Of a stretch of 64,000 nucleotides of DNA, positions 41,904-51,624 are shown piece after piece. The position numbers were made by a program, and so were the translations under genes. Each line of letters opens with the position of its first letter. The first letter of the stretch is position 1. The stretch spans positions 186,001-250,000 of the forward strand of contig NZ_CP154826.1 in the NCBI RefSeq assembly GCF_039613825.1, written 5' to 3'. Below the pieces are notes generated by a model. The model saw nothing but the letters and a program-made list of their open reading frames with translations, ran no database searches and was not told the origin of the DNA. This DNA comes from Diaminobutyricibacter sp. McL0608 (GTDB lineage: Bacteria; Actinomycetota; Actinomycetes; Actinomycetales; Microbacteriaceae).

Positions 41904-42508
41904 TTCCGGTCCATGTCGACGGCTCGAGCCCGGTGCACCGGATGCCCGCAGGGGTCAAGCTCGCGCTGATGATCGTCATCGTCACACTGATCTCCCTGAC
42001 ACCGAACGGCCCGCTCCTGGCCGCGTGGGGCGTTCTCGTCGTCGGCGCATATGCCCTGGCCGGCATGCTTCGCAGCCAGCTCTTCCGTCAGGTCCACCTG
42101 ATGCGCTGGATCATCGTCGTCACCGTCGCCGGCCAGCTCCTCTTCGTCGGCGAGACTGCTGCGGTGTGGAACACGGTGCGCATCGTCATCCTCATCCTTG
42201 GGGCAGCGCTCGTCTCGCTCACGACCCGCGTCTCCGACATGCTCGAGACCGTCGAACGTCTCGTCGGCCGGTTCCGCCGGTTCGGCGCGAACCCCGAAGC
42301 CGTCGGCACCGTGCTCATGGTCGCCACCACGAGCATCCCCGTGATCGCGTCCCACGCGAGCCGGGTCAGGGAGGCGTACCGGGCGCGCCGGGCCGGGACG
42401 AACATCGTCGCCATGACCTCCACGATGCTCGTGCTCGCGATCAAGCACGCGGACGAACTCGGCGACGCCCTGGTCGCACGCGGCGGCCACGCGGGGAGCC
42501 GACGATGA
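41900..42508 (+). CDS. bioN: biotin ECF transporter T component BioN
   Basis: A 202-residue CbiQ-family membrane protein. Early helices start HRMPAGVKLALMIVIVTLIS, and the two cytoplasmic coupling motifs are seen as ASRVREAYRARRAGTN and the related EAVGTVLMVATTSIPV region. It joins the S and ATPase parts. GTG 41900 overlaps the bioM stop by 4 bases, and its own stop overlaps the CHY zinc-finger gene. Confidence 0.88.
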   Translation: MIPVHVDGSSPVHRMPAGVKLALMIVIVTLISLTPNGPLLAAWGVLVVGAYALAGMLRSQLFRQVHLMRWIIVVTVAGQLLFVGETAAVWNTVRIVILILGAALVSLTTRVSDMLETVERLVGRFRRFGANPEAVGTVLMVATTSIPVIASHASRVREAYRARRAGTNIVAMTSTMLVLAIKHADELGDALVARGGHAGSRR

Positions 42509-42828
42509 TGCGGGTGTACGGAGCGACCGTCGACGACGAGACCCGATGCATCCACTACCGGACCGAGAAGGACATCATCGCGATCCGCTTCGCGTGCTGC
42601 GGGCGCTACTACCCGTGTCACCTCTGCCATTCGGAGGCCGAGGACCACGAGGCGCGGCAGTGGCCGGTGGCCTCGCGGGAGACGAAGGCCGTCCTGTGCG
42701 GGGTGTGCAAGACCGAATTGACGATCTCGACCTACCTGACCGTGCTGGACTGCCCGAGCTGCGGCTCCGTCTTCAACGAAGGCTGCCGTCTCCACACCCA
42801 CCTGTACTTCGAGGTCGAAGGAGCGTAG
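42505..42828 (+). CDS. CHY zinc finger protein
   Basis: A 107-residue protein filled by one CHY zinc finger: CIHYRTEKD, CCGRYYPCHLCH, SEAEDHEA, then CGVCKTEL, LDCPSCGSVFNEGC and LHTHLYF, giving eight to ten Cys/His ligands for two or three zinc ions. Function of bacterial CHY proteins is unknown. Translational coupling to bioN (ATGA) places it in the biotin operon, though a direct part in biotin supply is not evident. Confidence 0.85.
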   Translation: MMRVYGATVDDETRCIHYRTEKDIIAIRFACCGRYYPCHLCHSEAEDHEARQWPVASRETKAVLCGVCKTELTISTYLTVLDCPSCGSVFNEGCRLHTHLYFEVEGA

Positions 42829-42832
42829 ACGC

Positions 42833-43402
42833 TCAGGCCCGGACGACGGCCTTTCCGCTCGGCAGAGTGTCGTAGATCGCGGCCCACTGCGCCTCGTAGT
42901 GAATCGGATCCAGTTCGCCGGCGCGGCGCCGGGCATCCAACTGCTCGAAGGATGCGGCCGTGTCGCGGAGAAGCGCGGCGTCCCCGTACTCCTCGAGCTC
43001 GCCGCGGACGTAGACGCTGACGACCGAGAGCGAGCGGATGCGGTTCCGGAGCGGGCGCGTCAGTCGGGCCCCGAACCAGAACCCGGCGAGATACAGAGCG
43101 ACGATCGCCACGCTGACCAGGACTGGCGGCCACGCGCTGCCCACCGTTGCCATGAGGACGAGTCCGAGGATGGCGCCCCCGATCGGCCAGGTGTGCGCGA
43201 AGTGCAGCGCGCGTCGTTCGGCACTCGTTGTCCCCGGGGGATAGACGGTCAACCGGACGCGTCGCCACATGCTCCGGTTCGCCGGTGAGACATCGACCGT
43301 GCCCCAGAGCTTGTCGCCTTCGGAAAGCCTTCGCAGGAATTCAACCACCGACTCAGGATGCGCCGGTTTTCGCGGCGCCCGCAGGATCCTTGCGAACTCC
43401 AT
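42833..43402 (-). CDS. membrane protein of unknown function (possibly DUF6611)
   Basis: A 189-residue protein convergent with the biotin operon. The N-terminal 80 residues are basic and soluble (RRLSEGDKLWGTVDVSPANR, VYPPGTTSAERRAL), followed by two helices (PIGGAILGLVLMATVGSAW, VLVSVAIVALYLAGFWFG) and a charged C-terminus (EQLDARRRAGELDPIHYEAQ). It resembles the actinobacterial DUF6611 group as I recall it, but this is not certain. It is divergent from the kdp locus with a 211-base gap. Confidence 0.65.
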   Translation of the reverse strand: MEFARILRAPRKPAHPESVVEFLRRLSEGDKLWGTVDVSPANRSMWRRVRLTVYPPGTTSAERRALHFAHTWPIGGAILGLVLMATVGSAWPPVLVSVAIVALYLAGFWFGARLTRPLRNRIRSLSVVSVYVRGELEEYGDAALLRDTAASFEQLDARRRAGELDPIHYEAQWAAIYDTLPSGKAVVRA

Positions 43403-43462
43403 ACGGCTGAGGGCGGAATGCTAACGGGTCGCTGACGCGGGGCGTCGCTGCCGGATGGATCA

Positions 43463-43508
43463 CGTTAGGACTCGGTTCGGAACCGTATGGGTTCCGTTAG
43501 GACTCGGT
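43463..43508. promoter_or_regulatory. direct repeats in the kdp upstream region, candidate KdpE sites
   Basis: CGTTAGGACTCGGT occurs twice on the plus strand, at 43463-43476 and 43495-43508, spaced 32 bp, about three helical turns; GGTTCGGAACC, a small dyad, overlaps the first. They lie 105-150 bases before the first kdp frame. Two same-face direct repeats fit a response regulator dimer pair; KdpE binding is inference from position. Confidence 0.4.
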
Positions 43509-43613
43509 CGGCGGCCCCTCCCGGCTAGTTACATGAGTCCTTGGGTTCCGGCAGGTCGCCGGATCCCGCATTCCGTCAGCCGGCGGATGCGAACCCGCGG
43601 ATGGAGAAATTCG

Positions 43614-43697
43614 GTGCTTGACATCGTTTGTGTATTGGGGATCCTCGCGCTCGCCGCGATCGTGGCCCTGGTCGGCAGAGGGGTGGAGAAGCTGTGA
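43614..43697 (+). CDS. 27-residue single-helix membrane microprotein before kdpF
   Basis: GTG 43614 follows GGAGAAATTC and encodes MLDIVCVLGILALAAIVALV then GRGVEKL, one hydrophobic helix with a short basic end. Its stop overlaps the GTG of the next tiny frame (GTGA). It resembles KdpF in size and topology but lacks the LLxPExF end, so it may be a second small Kdp subunit or a paralogue. Ribosome site, coupling and hydrophobic pattern support that it is real; no function is known to me. Confidence 0.6.
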   Translation: MLDIVCVLGILALAAIVALVGRGVEKL

Positions 43698-43783
43698 TCT
43701 TCTTCAACCTGCTCGCGGCGGGGCTCGCCGTCGCGTCGCTCGCGTACCTCGTGTACGCCCTGCTGAAGCCGGAGAAGTTCTAG
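43694..43783 (+). CDS. kdpF: K+-transporting ATPase subunit KdpF
   Basis: A 29-residue peptide: MIFFNLLAAGLAVASLAYLV then YALLKPEKF. The single helix and the YALLxPEKF ending are those of KdpF, which stabilises the KdpFABC complex. It overlaps the upstream microprotein by 4 bases and its stop is directly followed by the kdpA ATG. Confidence 0.85.
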   Translation: MIFFNLLAAGLAVASLAYLVYALLKPEKF

Positions 43784-45457
43784 ATGCCCTTCTGGCTTTT
43801 CGTGGCCCAGCTGGCCACGCTCGTCCTGCTGCTCGGGCTGAGTTATCGCCCGCTCGGCGACTACATGGCAGCGACCTTCACCTCGAAGAAGGACCTGAAG
43901 ATCGAGCGCGGGTTCTACCGGCTCATCGGCGTGGACTCCCGCGTCGAGCAGAGCTGGCCCGTCTACCTCCGCAGCGTCCTCATCTTCTCGGTGCTCGGCG
44001 TGCTGTTCCTCTACGCCCTGCAGCGCGCCCAGGCGATCCTGCCTTACTCACTCGGGCTCCCTGCGATTCCTGAGGGGCTCTCGTTCAACACGGCGATCTC
44101 GTTCGTGACCAACACCAACTGGCAGTCCTACTCGCCTGAAGTGACGATGGGCTACACGGTGCAGATCGCCGGCCTCGCGGTGCAGAACTTCCTTTCTGCA
44201 GCAGTCGGCATCGCTGTGGCGATGACCCTGGTGCGCGGTTTTGCTTCGCACCGCTCGGGCACCATCGGCAACCTGTGGGTGGATGTGACCCGCGCGACCC
44301 TGCGCATCTTGCTGCCGCTCTCGGTGGTCTTTGCGATCATCCTGGTCATCGGCGGCGCCGTGCAGAACTTCAACGGCTTCGAGCATGTGACGAGCGTGAC
44401 CGGTGCGACCGCCACGATCCCGGGCGGGCCCGTTGCTTCGCAGGAGGCGATCAAGGAACTCGGAACGAACGGTGGTGGCTTCTTCAACGTCAACTCTGCG
44501 CATCCGTTCGAGAACCCGACGGCGTGGACCAACCTCGTCGAGATCTTCCTGCTCCTGCTGATCCCGTTCTCGCTTCCGCGCACGTTCGGCAGGATGGTCC
44601 GCGACAACCGACAGGGATACGCCATCCTCGGCGCGATGTCGACCATCTTCCTGATCACGCTGATCTCGATCACGCTGTTCGAGTTGCAGGCGGGCGGAAG
44701 CGCGACGCAGGCTGCCGGTGCAGCGATGGAAGGCAAGGAGCAGCGATTCGGAATCCTCGGATCCACGCTGTTCGCAAATGCCACGACACTGACCTCGACC
44801 GGTGCAGTCGACTCGATGCACGACAGCTTCACACCGCTCGGCGGCATGATCACCATGCTGAACATGATGACCGGTGAGCTGGCGCCCGGTGGTGTCGGGT
44901 CCGGTCTCTACGGCATCCTGATCATCGCCGTCATCGCGGTGTTCCTCGCCGGCCTCATGGTCGGACGCACCCCGGAGTACCTCGGCAAGAAGATCGGGTC
45001 TCGCGAGATCAAGCTGGCGAGCCTGTACATCCTGATGACACCCACCCTTGTTCTTCTGGGCACGGGCCTCAGCTTCGCGATTCCTGCCGTCGAGCAGAGC
45101 ATCACAAAGGTCTCGATCTGGAATCCCGGACCGCACGGCTTCTCGGAAGTGCTGTACGCGTTCACGTCGGCCGCGAACAACAACGGTTCGGCATTCGCAG
45201 GACTCACGGCGAACACTCCGTGGCTGAACGCAGCACTCGGCGCCGTCATGTTCCTCGGGCGCTTCATCCCGATCGTCTTCGTGGTCGCGCTGGCCGGTTC
45301 GCTGGCCGCACAGGACAAGGTGCCCGCCACGGCCGGCACGTTGCCGACGCATCGTCCACTGTTCGTCACGTTCGTGGTGGGCACGGTCGTCATCGTCGCA
45401 GCACTCACGTACTTCCCCGTTCTCGCGCTGGGTCCCCTGGCAGAAGGGCTTCACTAA
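43784..45457 (+). CDS. kdpA: potassium-transporting ATPase subunit KdpA
   Basis: A 557-residue K+-binding channel-like subunit. The four pore-loop regions are visible: [47 protein letters not shown] and [14 protein letters not shown], carrying the glycines that form the selectivity filter. It works with KdpB to pump K+ in at low external K+. No intergenic base separates it from kdpF; kdpB follows after 5 bases. Confidence 0.97.
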   Translation: MPFWLFVAQLATLVLLLGLSYRPLGDYMAATFTSKKDLKIERGFYRLIGVDSRVEQSWPVYLRSVLIFSVLGVLFLYALQRAQAILPYSLGLPAIPEGLSFNTAISFVTNTNWQSYSPEVTMGYTVQIAGLAVQNFLSAAVGIAVAMTLVRGFASHRSGTIGNLWVDVTRATLRILLPLSVVFAIILVIGGAVQNFNGFEHVTSVTGATATIPGGPVASQEAIKELGTNGGGFFNVNSAHPFENPTAWTNLVEIFLLLLIPFSLPRTFGRMVRDNRQGYAILGAMSTIFLITLISITLFELQAGGSATQAAGAAMEGKEQRFGILGSTLFANATTLTSTGAVDSMHDSFTPLGGMITMLNMMTGELAPGGVGSGLYGILIIAVIAVFLAGLMVGRTPEYLGKKIGSREIKLASLYILMTPTLVLLGTGLSFAIPAVEQSITKVSIWNPGPHGFSEVLYAFTSAANNNGSAFAGLTANTPWLNAALGAVMFLGRFIPIVFVVALAGSLAAQDKVPATAGTLPTHRPLFVTFVVGTVVIVAALTYFPVLALGPLAEGLH

Positions 45458-45462
45458 CCACA

Positions 45463-47613
45463 ATGTCCACACTCACTGACACCTCTTCACCGACGGGTCG
45501 CTCGTCGGGACAGAAGGCGCCGCAGGGCGCATTCAATGCCCGGCAGCTGATCGCCGGCCTCCCGGGAGCGTTCCGCAAGCTCAACCCGAAGGACATGTGG
45601 CACAACCCCGTCATGTTCATCGTGGAGATCGGCGCGGCGCTCACGACGATCCTTGCGATCGCCCAGCCGTTCCTCGGCCCGCAGACCTCGGGCGGATCGC
45701 CGGTCACGCTCGCCTTCACCTGGGCGATCGCGATCTGGCTGTGGCTGACCGTGCTCTTCGCCACCCTCGCCGAGTCGGTCGCCGAAGGCCGCGGCAAGGC
45801 CCAGGCGGCCAGCCTGCGCAAGACGCGCACGACCACGGTCGCCAACCGAGTCGCCGACTACGACGAGAAGACGGATGCGTCGGCGACCGGCGCGCAGGTC
45901 GCCCAGGTCGCGTCCGCTGATCTCCGCCTGAACGATGTCGTCATCGTGACGGCAGGGGAACTCATCCCGGGCGACGGCGACATCATCTGGGGCATCGCCT
46001 CGGTCGACGAGTCGGCGATCACCGGCGAGTCTGCTCCGGTCGTCCGCGAGTCCGGCGGTGACCGCAGCGCCGTCACCGGAGGCACCCGCGTGCTCTCCGA
46101 CCGCATCGTCGTGCGGATCACGAGCAAGCCCGGCGAGACCTTCGTCGACCGCATGATCAAGCTGGTCGAGGGGGCGTCGCGCCAGAAGACGCCGAACGAG
46201 ATCGCACTGAACATCCTGCTGGCCGCGCTCACGATCATCTTCGTGGTCGTCGTGCTCGTGCTCGGTCCGACTGCCGGCTTCGCTAATGCGGCACCGGGCG
46301 TGACCGTGCTCGTCGCCCTGCTGGTCTGCCTCATCCCGACCACCATCGGCGCGCTCCTCTCGGCGATCGGCATCGCGGGAATGGATCGGCTCGTTCAGCA
46401 CAACGTGCTCGCGATGTCGGGCCGTGCGGTCGAAGCGGCAGGCGACGTGACCACGCTCCTCCTCGACAAGACGGGCACGATCACCTACGGCAACCGTCAG
46501 GCAGCCGAGTTCACGCCGGTCTACGGTGTCGAGCAGCTCGACCTCGTCAAGGCGGCCGCGCAGGCCTCGCTCAGCGACCCGACACCCGAGGGCTCCTCGG
46601 TCGTCGCGCTCGCCGAGAAGCAGGGCTTCGTGCAGGTCGGCGAGCTGGACGGCGAGGTCGTGCCGTTCACGGCCCAGACGCGGATGAGCGGAGTCGACTT
46701 CGCCGACGGCAGCCAGGTGCGCAAAGGCGCTGCGTCGATGCTCATCGCGTGGGCGCAGGAATCGGGGCCGATCGCCTCGTCCATCCTCAGCGACCTCGAC
46801 GAGAAGGTGGACGCGATCTCGCGAGCCGGTGGCACACCGCTGGCCGTCGCGACGAAGTCCCCGACCGGTGCCGCGACCATCCTCGGGGTCATCTACCTCA
46901 AGGACATCGTCAAGACCGGACTCGCCGACCGCTTCGCGGACATGCGCAGGATGGGCATCCGCACCGTCATGATCACCGGTGACAACCCGATCACGGCCCA
47001 GGCGATCGCCGCCGAGGCCGGCGTCGACGACTTCCTCGCCGAGGCCACCCCCGAAGACAAGCTGGCTCTGATCCGCAAAGAACAGGAGGGCGGAAACCTG
47101 GTCGCGATGACCGGTGACGGCACGAACGACGCTCCGGCGCTCGCTCAGGCCGACGTCGGCGTCGCGATGAACACGGGGACGTCGGCGGCGAAAGAGGCCG
47201 GCAACATGGTCGACCTCGACTCCGACCCGACCAAGCTGATCGACATCGTCAGCATCGGCAAGCAGCTGCTGATCACCCGCGGGGCGCTCACCACGTTCTC
47301 GATCGCCAACGACGTCGCGAAGTACTTCGCGATCATCCCGGCGATGTTCGTCGGAGTGTTCCCCGGGCTTCACGCGATCAACATCATGCAGCTGCACTCG
47401 CCGTCGTCGGCCATCCTGTCGGCGATCATCTTCAACGCACTCATCATCGTGATTCTGATCCCGCTCGCCCTCCGCGGCGTGCGCTACCGGCCGTCATCCG
47501 CATCCCTGCTGCTGCGCAGCAACCTGCTGATCTACGGACTCGGCGGAATCATCGCCCCCTTCATCGGAATCAAGCTGATCGACCTCATCGTCAGCCTGAT
47601 CCCCGGATTCTAG
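45463..47613 (+). CDS. kdpB: potassium-transporting ATPase ATP-binding subunit KdpB
   Basis: A 716-residue P-type ATPase. Phosphorylated Asp335 is in [16 protein letters not shown], the TGES loop is [17 protein letters not shown], the hinge [21 protein letters not shown], and membrane helices include the unwound M4 [17 protein letters not shown]. The first 35 residues form a longer, Ser/Thr-rich N-terminus than in E. coli. The ATG at 45463 gives [12 protein letters not shown]. It energises transport through KdpA. Confidence 0.97.
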   Translation: MSTLTDTSSPTGRSSGQKAPQGAFNARQLIAGLPGAFRKLNPKDMWHNPVMFIVEIGAALTTILAIAQPFLGPQTSGGSPVTLAFTWAIAIWLWLTVLFATLAESVAEGRGKAQAASLRKTRTTTVANRVADYDEKTDASATGAQVAQVASADLRLNDVVIVTAGELIPGDGDIIWGIASVDESAITGESAPVVRESGGDRSAVTGGTRVLSDRIVVRITSKPGETFVDRMIKLVEGASRQKTPNEIALNILLAALTIIFVVVVLVLGPTAGFANAAPGVTVLVALLVCLIPTTIGALLSAIGIAGMDRLVQHNVLAMSGRAVEAAGDVTTLLLDKTGTITYGNRQAAEFTPVYGVEQLDLVKAAAQASLSDPTPEGSSVVALAEKQGFVQVGELDGEVVPFTAQTRMSGVDFADGSQVRKGAASMLIAWAQESGPIASSILSDLDEKVDAISRAGGTPLAVATKSPTGAATILGVIYLKDIVKTGLADRFADMRRMGIRTVMITGDNPITAQAIAAEAGVDDFLAEATPEDKLALIRKEQEGGNLVAMTGDGTNDAPALAQADVGVAMNTGTSAAKEAGNMVDLDSDPTKLIDIVSIGKQLLITRGALTTFSIANDVAKYFAIIPAMFVGVFPGLHAINIMQLHSPSSAILSAIIFNALIIVILIPLALRGVRYRPSSASLLLRSNLLIYGLGGIIAPFIGIKLIDLIVSLIPGF

Positions 47614-47636
47614 AAAATCGGAAACGGACACACATC

Positions 47637-48260
47637 ATGAACGCGTCAGTACGCGGAACGGGTCGTCAATTCTGGGTCGCGGTGCGGGCCTTGGCTCTCT
47701 TCACCGTCGTGCTCGGAGTCGTCTACCCGCTCGTCATCACCGGCATCGGGCAGCTCGCGATTCCGGCACAGGCGAACGGGTCCGCGATCAGCTACCAGGG
47801 CACGGTCGTGGGCTCCAGCCTCATCGGCCAGTCGTTCACCGACAAGAAGGGCGACCCACTGCCGCAGTGGTTCCAGTCCCGACCGTCGGCGGCGGGCACG
47901 GGTTACGACGCCGGCGCCTCCAGCGGAAGCAACTGGGGACCGGACAACCCTGACCTGCTGAAAGCCATCAATCAGCGCAAGTCGCTGATCGAGAAGACGG
48001 ATGGCGTCGTCGCGAGCCAGATCCCGGCGGATGCGGTCACCGCATCCGGTTCGGGGCTCGACCCGCACATCTCGCCGGCGTACGCCCTCCTCCAGGTCGA
48101 CGCCGTCGCGCAGGCGCGCGGCATCAGCGCAGACAGTGTGAAGAAGCTCGTCGAGTCGCACACCCAGCAGCGCGACCTCGGCTATCTCGGCGAGCCCACG
48201 GTCAACGTGCTGCAGCTCAACCTCGCGCTGGCCCAGCTGGACCCGGCCGGAAACGAGTAG
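47637..48260 (+). CDS. kdpC: potassium-transporting ATPase subunit KdpC
   Basis: A 207-residue protein with one N-terminal helix (ALFTVVLGVVYPLVITGIGQ) and an extracytoplasmic domain with the KdpC marks GSSLIGQSF, YFQ-type WFQSRPSAAGTGYDAGASSGSN in two parts, and SGLDPHISPAYALLQ near 140. It assists ATP binding and assembly. It starts 23 bases after kdpB. Confidence 0.95.
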   Translation: MNASVRGTGRQFWVAVRALALFTVVLGVVYPLVITGIGQLAIPAQANGSAISYQGTVVGSSLIGQSFTDKKGDPLPQWFQSRPSAAGTGYDAGASSGSNWGPDNPDLLKAINQRKSLIEKTDGVVASQIPADAVTASGSGLDPHISPAYALLQVDAVAQARGISADSVKKLVESHTQQRDLGYLGEPTVNVLQLNLALAQLDPAGNE

Positions 48261-48265
48261 GGCTC

Positions 48266-50767
48266 GTGGGGACTCGCGGACGACTCCGGGTGCTTCTCGG
48301 CGCAGCACCCGGCGTCGGCAAGACGTACATGATGCTCGAAGAGGGACACCGGCTGCGGGACACGGGCAAGGATGTCGCCGTCGCGGTCGTGGAAACCCAC
48401 GACCGCGCGGCGACGGCCGCCATTCTGGACGGGCTCGAGCTCATCCCCAGGAAGACCGTCGAGCATCGCGGCATCACCCTCACCGAGATGGACCTGGATG
48501 CGGTGATCGCGCGCCACCCCGACATCGCGCTGGTCGACGAGCTCGCCCACACGAACGCGCCGGGCTCGCTGAACGAGAAGCGCTGGCAGGACGTCGAGAC
48601 GATCCTGGCCGCAGGAATCGACGTGATCTCGACCGTCAACGTGCAGCACATCGAATCGCTGAACGATGTGGTCGAACAGATCACGGGGGTTCCGCAGCGG
48701 GAGACCATCCCCGATTCGATCGTGCGGAGCGCCACCCAGATCGAGGTCGTCGATCTCACCCCGCAGTCCCTGCGCGACCGCCTGGCGGAAGGTCAGGTGT
48801 ACCCAGCCAGCCGCATCGACGCCGCGCTCTCGAACTACTTCCGCCTGGGCAACCTGACGGCGCTGCGCGAACTCACCCTGCTGTGGCTCGCCGACGAGGT
48901 CGACAGCTCACTCCAGCGCTATCGCGCCGAGCACGGCATCGAAGAGAAATGGGAGGCGCGGGAACGCGTCGTCGTGGCGCTCACCGGAGGCCCGGAGGGG
49001 GAGACCCTCCTGCGTCGAGGCGCACGCGTGGCCGCGCGGTCGGGCAGCGGGGAGCTCCTCGCCGTGCACGTCGCGAGCCAGGACGGACTGCGGGTGACGG
49101 ATCCGGCAGCCCTGGCCGTGCAGCGCAAACTGGTCGAAGAGCTCGGCGGGACATTCCATCAGGTGGTCGGGACGGACATCCCGGAGGCGCTGGTCGCCTT
49201 CGCCCGGGCCAGCAACGCCACCCAGCTGGTCATCGGCGTCTCCCGGCGCAGCCGCCTGACCGCGCTCCTCACCGGGTCGGGAGTCGGGGCCACGGTCGTC
49301 CGCGAGTCCGGCGACATCGACGTCCACATCGTCACGCACGGGGCGGCGGGCGGACGGAACCTGCCGAAGTTCAGGCGAAGCGGTGCCCTGAGCGTGCGGC
49401 GCCGTGTCTACGGGTTCGCTCTCGCGCTCATCGCGGGACCGCTCCTGACCCTCCTGCTGCTGCCGATCCGCAGCCCCGACTCGCTCACCGCCGCGGCCCT
49501 CGCCTACCAGCTGCTGGTCGTCGTCGTGGCCCTCGTCGGCGGCATCTGGCCCGCCCTCTTCGCGGCGATCCTGTCGGGGCTCACGCTCGACTACGTCTTC
49601 GTCGCACCGTATTACACGCTGACGATCGGCCGGCCGACCCACCTTCTCGCGCTCGCCCTCTATGTCGTCATCGCCGTGCTCGTCAGCGTGGTCGTCGACC
49701 AGGCCGCGAGGCGCACCCGCTCGGCCGCGCGAGCATCCGCCGAGTCCGAGCTGCTGGCCACCATCGCAGGCGGCGTGATCCGCGGAGGCGACGCGGTGCA
49801 AGCGCTGGTGTCCCGCACCCGCGAGGCGTTCGGGCTCACGGGGGTGCGGCTGATCGCCGCCGACACTGTGACCACCGATGGAACGGTCGACGAGAACGAG
49901 CATCCGACCATGGTTCCGGTTGGATCGCGAGGCACCCTGGAACTGTTCGGCGAGGACCTCCGTGCCGAGGACCGGCGGCTCCTCACTGTCATCGTCACGC
50001 AACTGGATGCCGCGCTCGAGCATCTCGACCTCAGTACGGCCGCGAAAGAGGTCGGACCCCTCGAAGCGACCGACCGGGTGCGGACGGCGCTCCTCGCGGC
50101 GGTCGGACACGACCTCCGACGTCCGCTCGCGGCTGCGACCGCCGCGGTGACCAGCCTGCGATCGGCAGACGGCAGGCTCTCGGAACGGGACAAAGAGGAA
50201 CTGCTCGAAACCGCCGAGCAGAGTCTCCAGGGCTTGTCGGACCTCCTCACCAACCTGCTCGATGTCAGCCGGGTGCAGGCGGGCGTGCTGGCGATCTCCC
50301 TCGGCGCGGTGGACCTCGAAGACATCCTCCCTCCCGTTCTGGACGAACTCTTCGTCAGACCGGGCGACGTCGTCGTCGACGTTCCGTCCGACCTCCCCGA
50401 GGTGCGGGCCGACGCGATCCTGCTGCAGCGGGCGATCGTCAACCTGCTCACCAATGCATTGCGCTACTCGCCGAAGGGCGAGCCGCCGCGTATCAGCGCC
50501 AGCGCGTTCAGCGGCATGGTGGAGATCCGTGTGGCCGACTCCGGGCCGGGCGTGCCCGACGAGCGCAAGGAGGAGATCTTCCACCCGTTCCAGCGGATGG
50601 GCGACACCGACAACACGGCGGGAATCGGGCTCGGGCTGGCGCTCACGAAAGGGTTCGTTGAAGGCATGGGCGGCGTCCTCGAACCGGAGGACACGCCGGG
50701 CGGAGGACTCACCATGGTGCTGTCGCTGCCCATCGAGCAGGGTTCGGACGCGGATGGGGATGCGTGA
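48266..50767 (+). CDS. kdpD: sensor histidine kinase KdpD
   Basis: An 833-residue sensor. N-terminal KdpD domain with Walker A GAAPGVGKTYMMLEEGH (12-28) and VDELAHTNAPGS, a universal-stress-protein-like domain (about 230-360), four close helices of DUF4118 (about 385-490), a GAF-like region, HisKA with His615 in AVGHDLRRPLAA, and an HATPase domain with NALRYSPKGE and GIGLGLAL. It senses low K+ or turgor and phosphorylates KdpE. GTG 48266 lies 5 bases after kdpC. The kinase His motif is HDLRRP rather than HELRTP, normal for KdpD. Confidence 0.95.
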   Translation: MGTRGRLRVLLGAAPGVGKTYMMLEEGHRLRDTGKDVAVAVVETHDRAATAAILDGLELIPRKTVEHRGITLTEMDLDAVIARHPDIALVDELAHTNAPGSLNEKRWQDVETILAAGIDVISTVNVQHIESLNDVVEQITGVPQRETIPDSIVRSATQIEVVDLTPQSLRDRLAEGQVYPASRIDAALSNYFRLGNLTALRELTLLWLADEVDSSLQRYRAEHGIEEKWEARERVVVALTGGPEGETLLRRGARVAARSGSGELLAVHVASQDGLRVTDPAALAVQRKLVEELGGTFHQVVGTDIPEALVAFARASNATQLVIGVSRRSRLTALLTGSGVGATVVRESGDIDVHIVTHGAAGGRNLPKFRRSGALSVRRRVYGFALALIAGPLLTLLLLPIRSPDSLTAAALAYQLLVVVVALVGGIWPALFAAILSGLTLDYVFVAPYYTLTIGRPTHLLALALYVVIAVLVSVVVDQAARRTRSAARASAESELLATIAGGVIRGGDAVQALVSRTREAFGLTGVRLIAADTVTTDGTVDENEHPTMVPVGSRGTLELFGEDLRAEDRRLLTVIVTQLDAALEHLDLSTAAKEVGPLEATDRVRTALLAAVGHDLRRPLAAATAAVTSLRSADGRLSERDKEELLETAEQSLQGLSDLLTNLLDVSRVQAGVLAISLGAVDLEDILPPVLDELFVRPGDVVVDVPSDLPEVRADAILLQRAIVNLLTNALRYSPKGEPPRISASAFSGMVEIRVADSGPGVPDERKEEIFHPFQRMGDTDNTAGIGLGLALTKGFVEGMGGVLEPEDTPGGGLTMVLSLPIEQGSDADGDA

Positions 50768-51476
50768 CGTGAAGATCGTGGTCGCGGACGACGACCCCCA
50801 GATGCTGAGCGCTCTGCGCATCATCCTGAGCGCGCACGGCTACGACGTGACTCTCGCGCGCAACGGGAAGGCCGCGCTCGCCGCGGTGGTCGACACCCGG
50901 CCCGACCTGGTCGTCCTCGACCTGGGCATGCCGCAGCTCAGCGGGCGGGAGGTGATCGAGGCGATCCGCGGGTGGAACGCTGTGCCGATCCTCGTCGTCT
51001 CGGGCCGCACCGACTCGGCCGACAAGGTGGGCGCGCTGGATGCCGGCGCCGACGACTACGTCATCAAGCCGTTTGCGGCGGACGAACTGCTCGCCCGTAT
51101 CCGCGCCCTCACCCGCAGGGGAGGCGGGACGGGTGAGGATGCACCGATCGTGCGCTTCGGCGAGGTTTCGGTCGATCTCAGCGCGAAGATCGTCTCGATC
51201 GGGAGCGGTGACACGGCTAAATCGGTCAGGCTGACGCCCACCGAATGGCAGATCCTCGAGGTGCTGCTGCGCAATCCGCGAAAGCTGGTCACGCAGCGCA
51301 GCATCCTGACCGACATCCGCGGCCCGCAGCACGTCGGCGACAGCGGGTATCTCCGTCTCTATATCGCCCAGTTGCGCAAGAAGCTCGAGCCCGATCCGGC
51401 GCGGCCGCGGTACATCCTCACGGAGCCGGGCATGGGGTACCGGTTCCAGCCCGACGCGGAGGAGTCCGGCGACTGA
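50760..51476 (+). CDS. kdpE: response regulator KdpE
   Basis: A 238-residue OmpR-type regulator. Receiver domain with acidic pocket ADDDP, phosphorylated Asp54 in VLDLGMP, and Lys in VIKPFAADELLARIRA; winged-helix domain with LTPTEWQILEVLLRNPRKLV and SGYLRLYIAQLRKKLE. It should activate the kdp operon, perhaps through the repeats at 43463-43508. ATG 50760 overlaps the kdpD stop by 8 bases; GTG 50769 is an alternative start. Confidence 0.95.
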   Translation: MRDVKIVVADDDPQMLSALRIILSAHGYDVTLARNGKAALAAVVDTRPDLVVLDLGMPQLSGREVIEAIRGWNAVPILVVSGRTDSADKVGALDAGADDYVIKPFAADELLARIRALTRRGGGTGEDAPIVRFGEVSVDLSAKIVSIGSGDTAKSVRLTPTEWQILEVLLRNPRKLVTQRSILTDIRGPQHVGDSGYLRLYIAQLRKKLEPDPARPRYILTEPGMGYRFQPDAEESGD

Positions 51477-51482
51477 TGCCAC

Positions 51483-51542
51483 CGCACTCGCTCTGTCCGA
51501 GCGCACGTCGAGGTACGAGTGCGCGCGCGCTCACCAAGTGCG
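51483..51542. repeat. 60-bp palindromic repeat, copy 4 (degenerate)
   Basis: Starts 7 bases after the kdpE stop. Keeps the box pattern CGCACT (1), GCGCAC (19-24), GTGCGC (37-42) and AGTGCG (55-60), while the intervening arms have drifted (CTCTGTCCGA against GCGCGCTCACC). The fixed length of 60 bp ties it to the family. Confidence 0.55.
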
Positions 51543-51624
51543 AATCGCCCGCCGACACCTAAAGTGAGCTATTATCAGTTTGTGCTGATCGGGTGGATGC
51601 CACCGGAACGGCCGCGACGCTGAG

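Noticed and set aside
43403-43613. A c-di-AMP or other riboswitch in the kdp leader
   Set aside because: The gap has small dyads and direct repeats but I could not lay it onto the ydaO-type consensus or any other riboswitch core; direct repeats fit DNA binding better.
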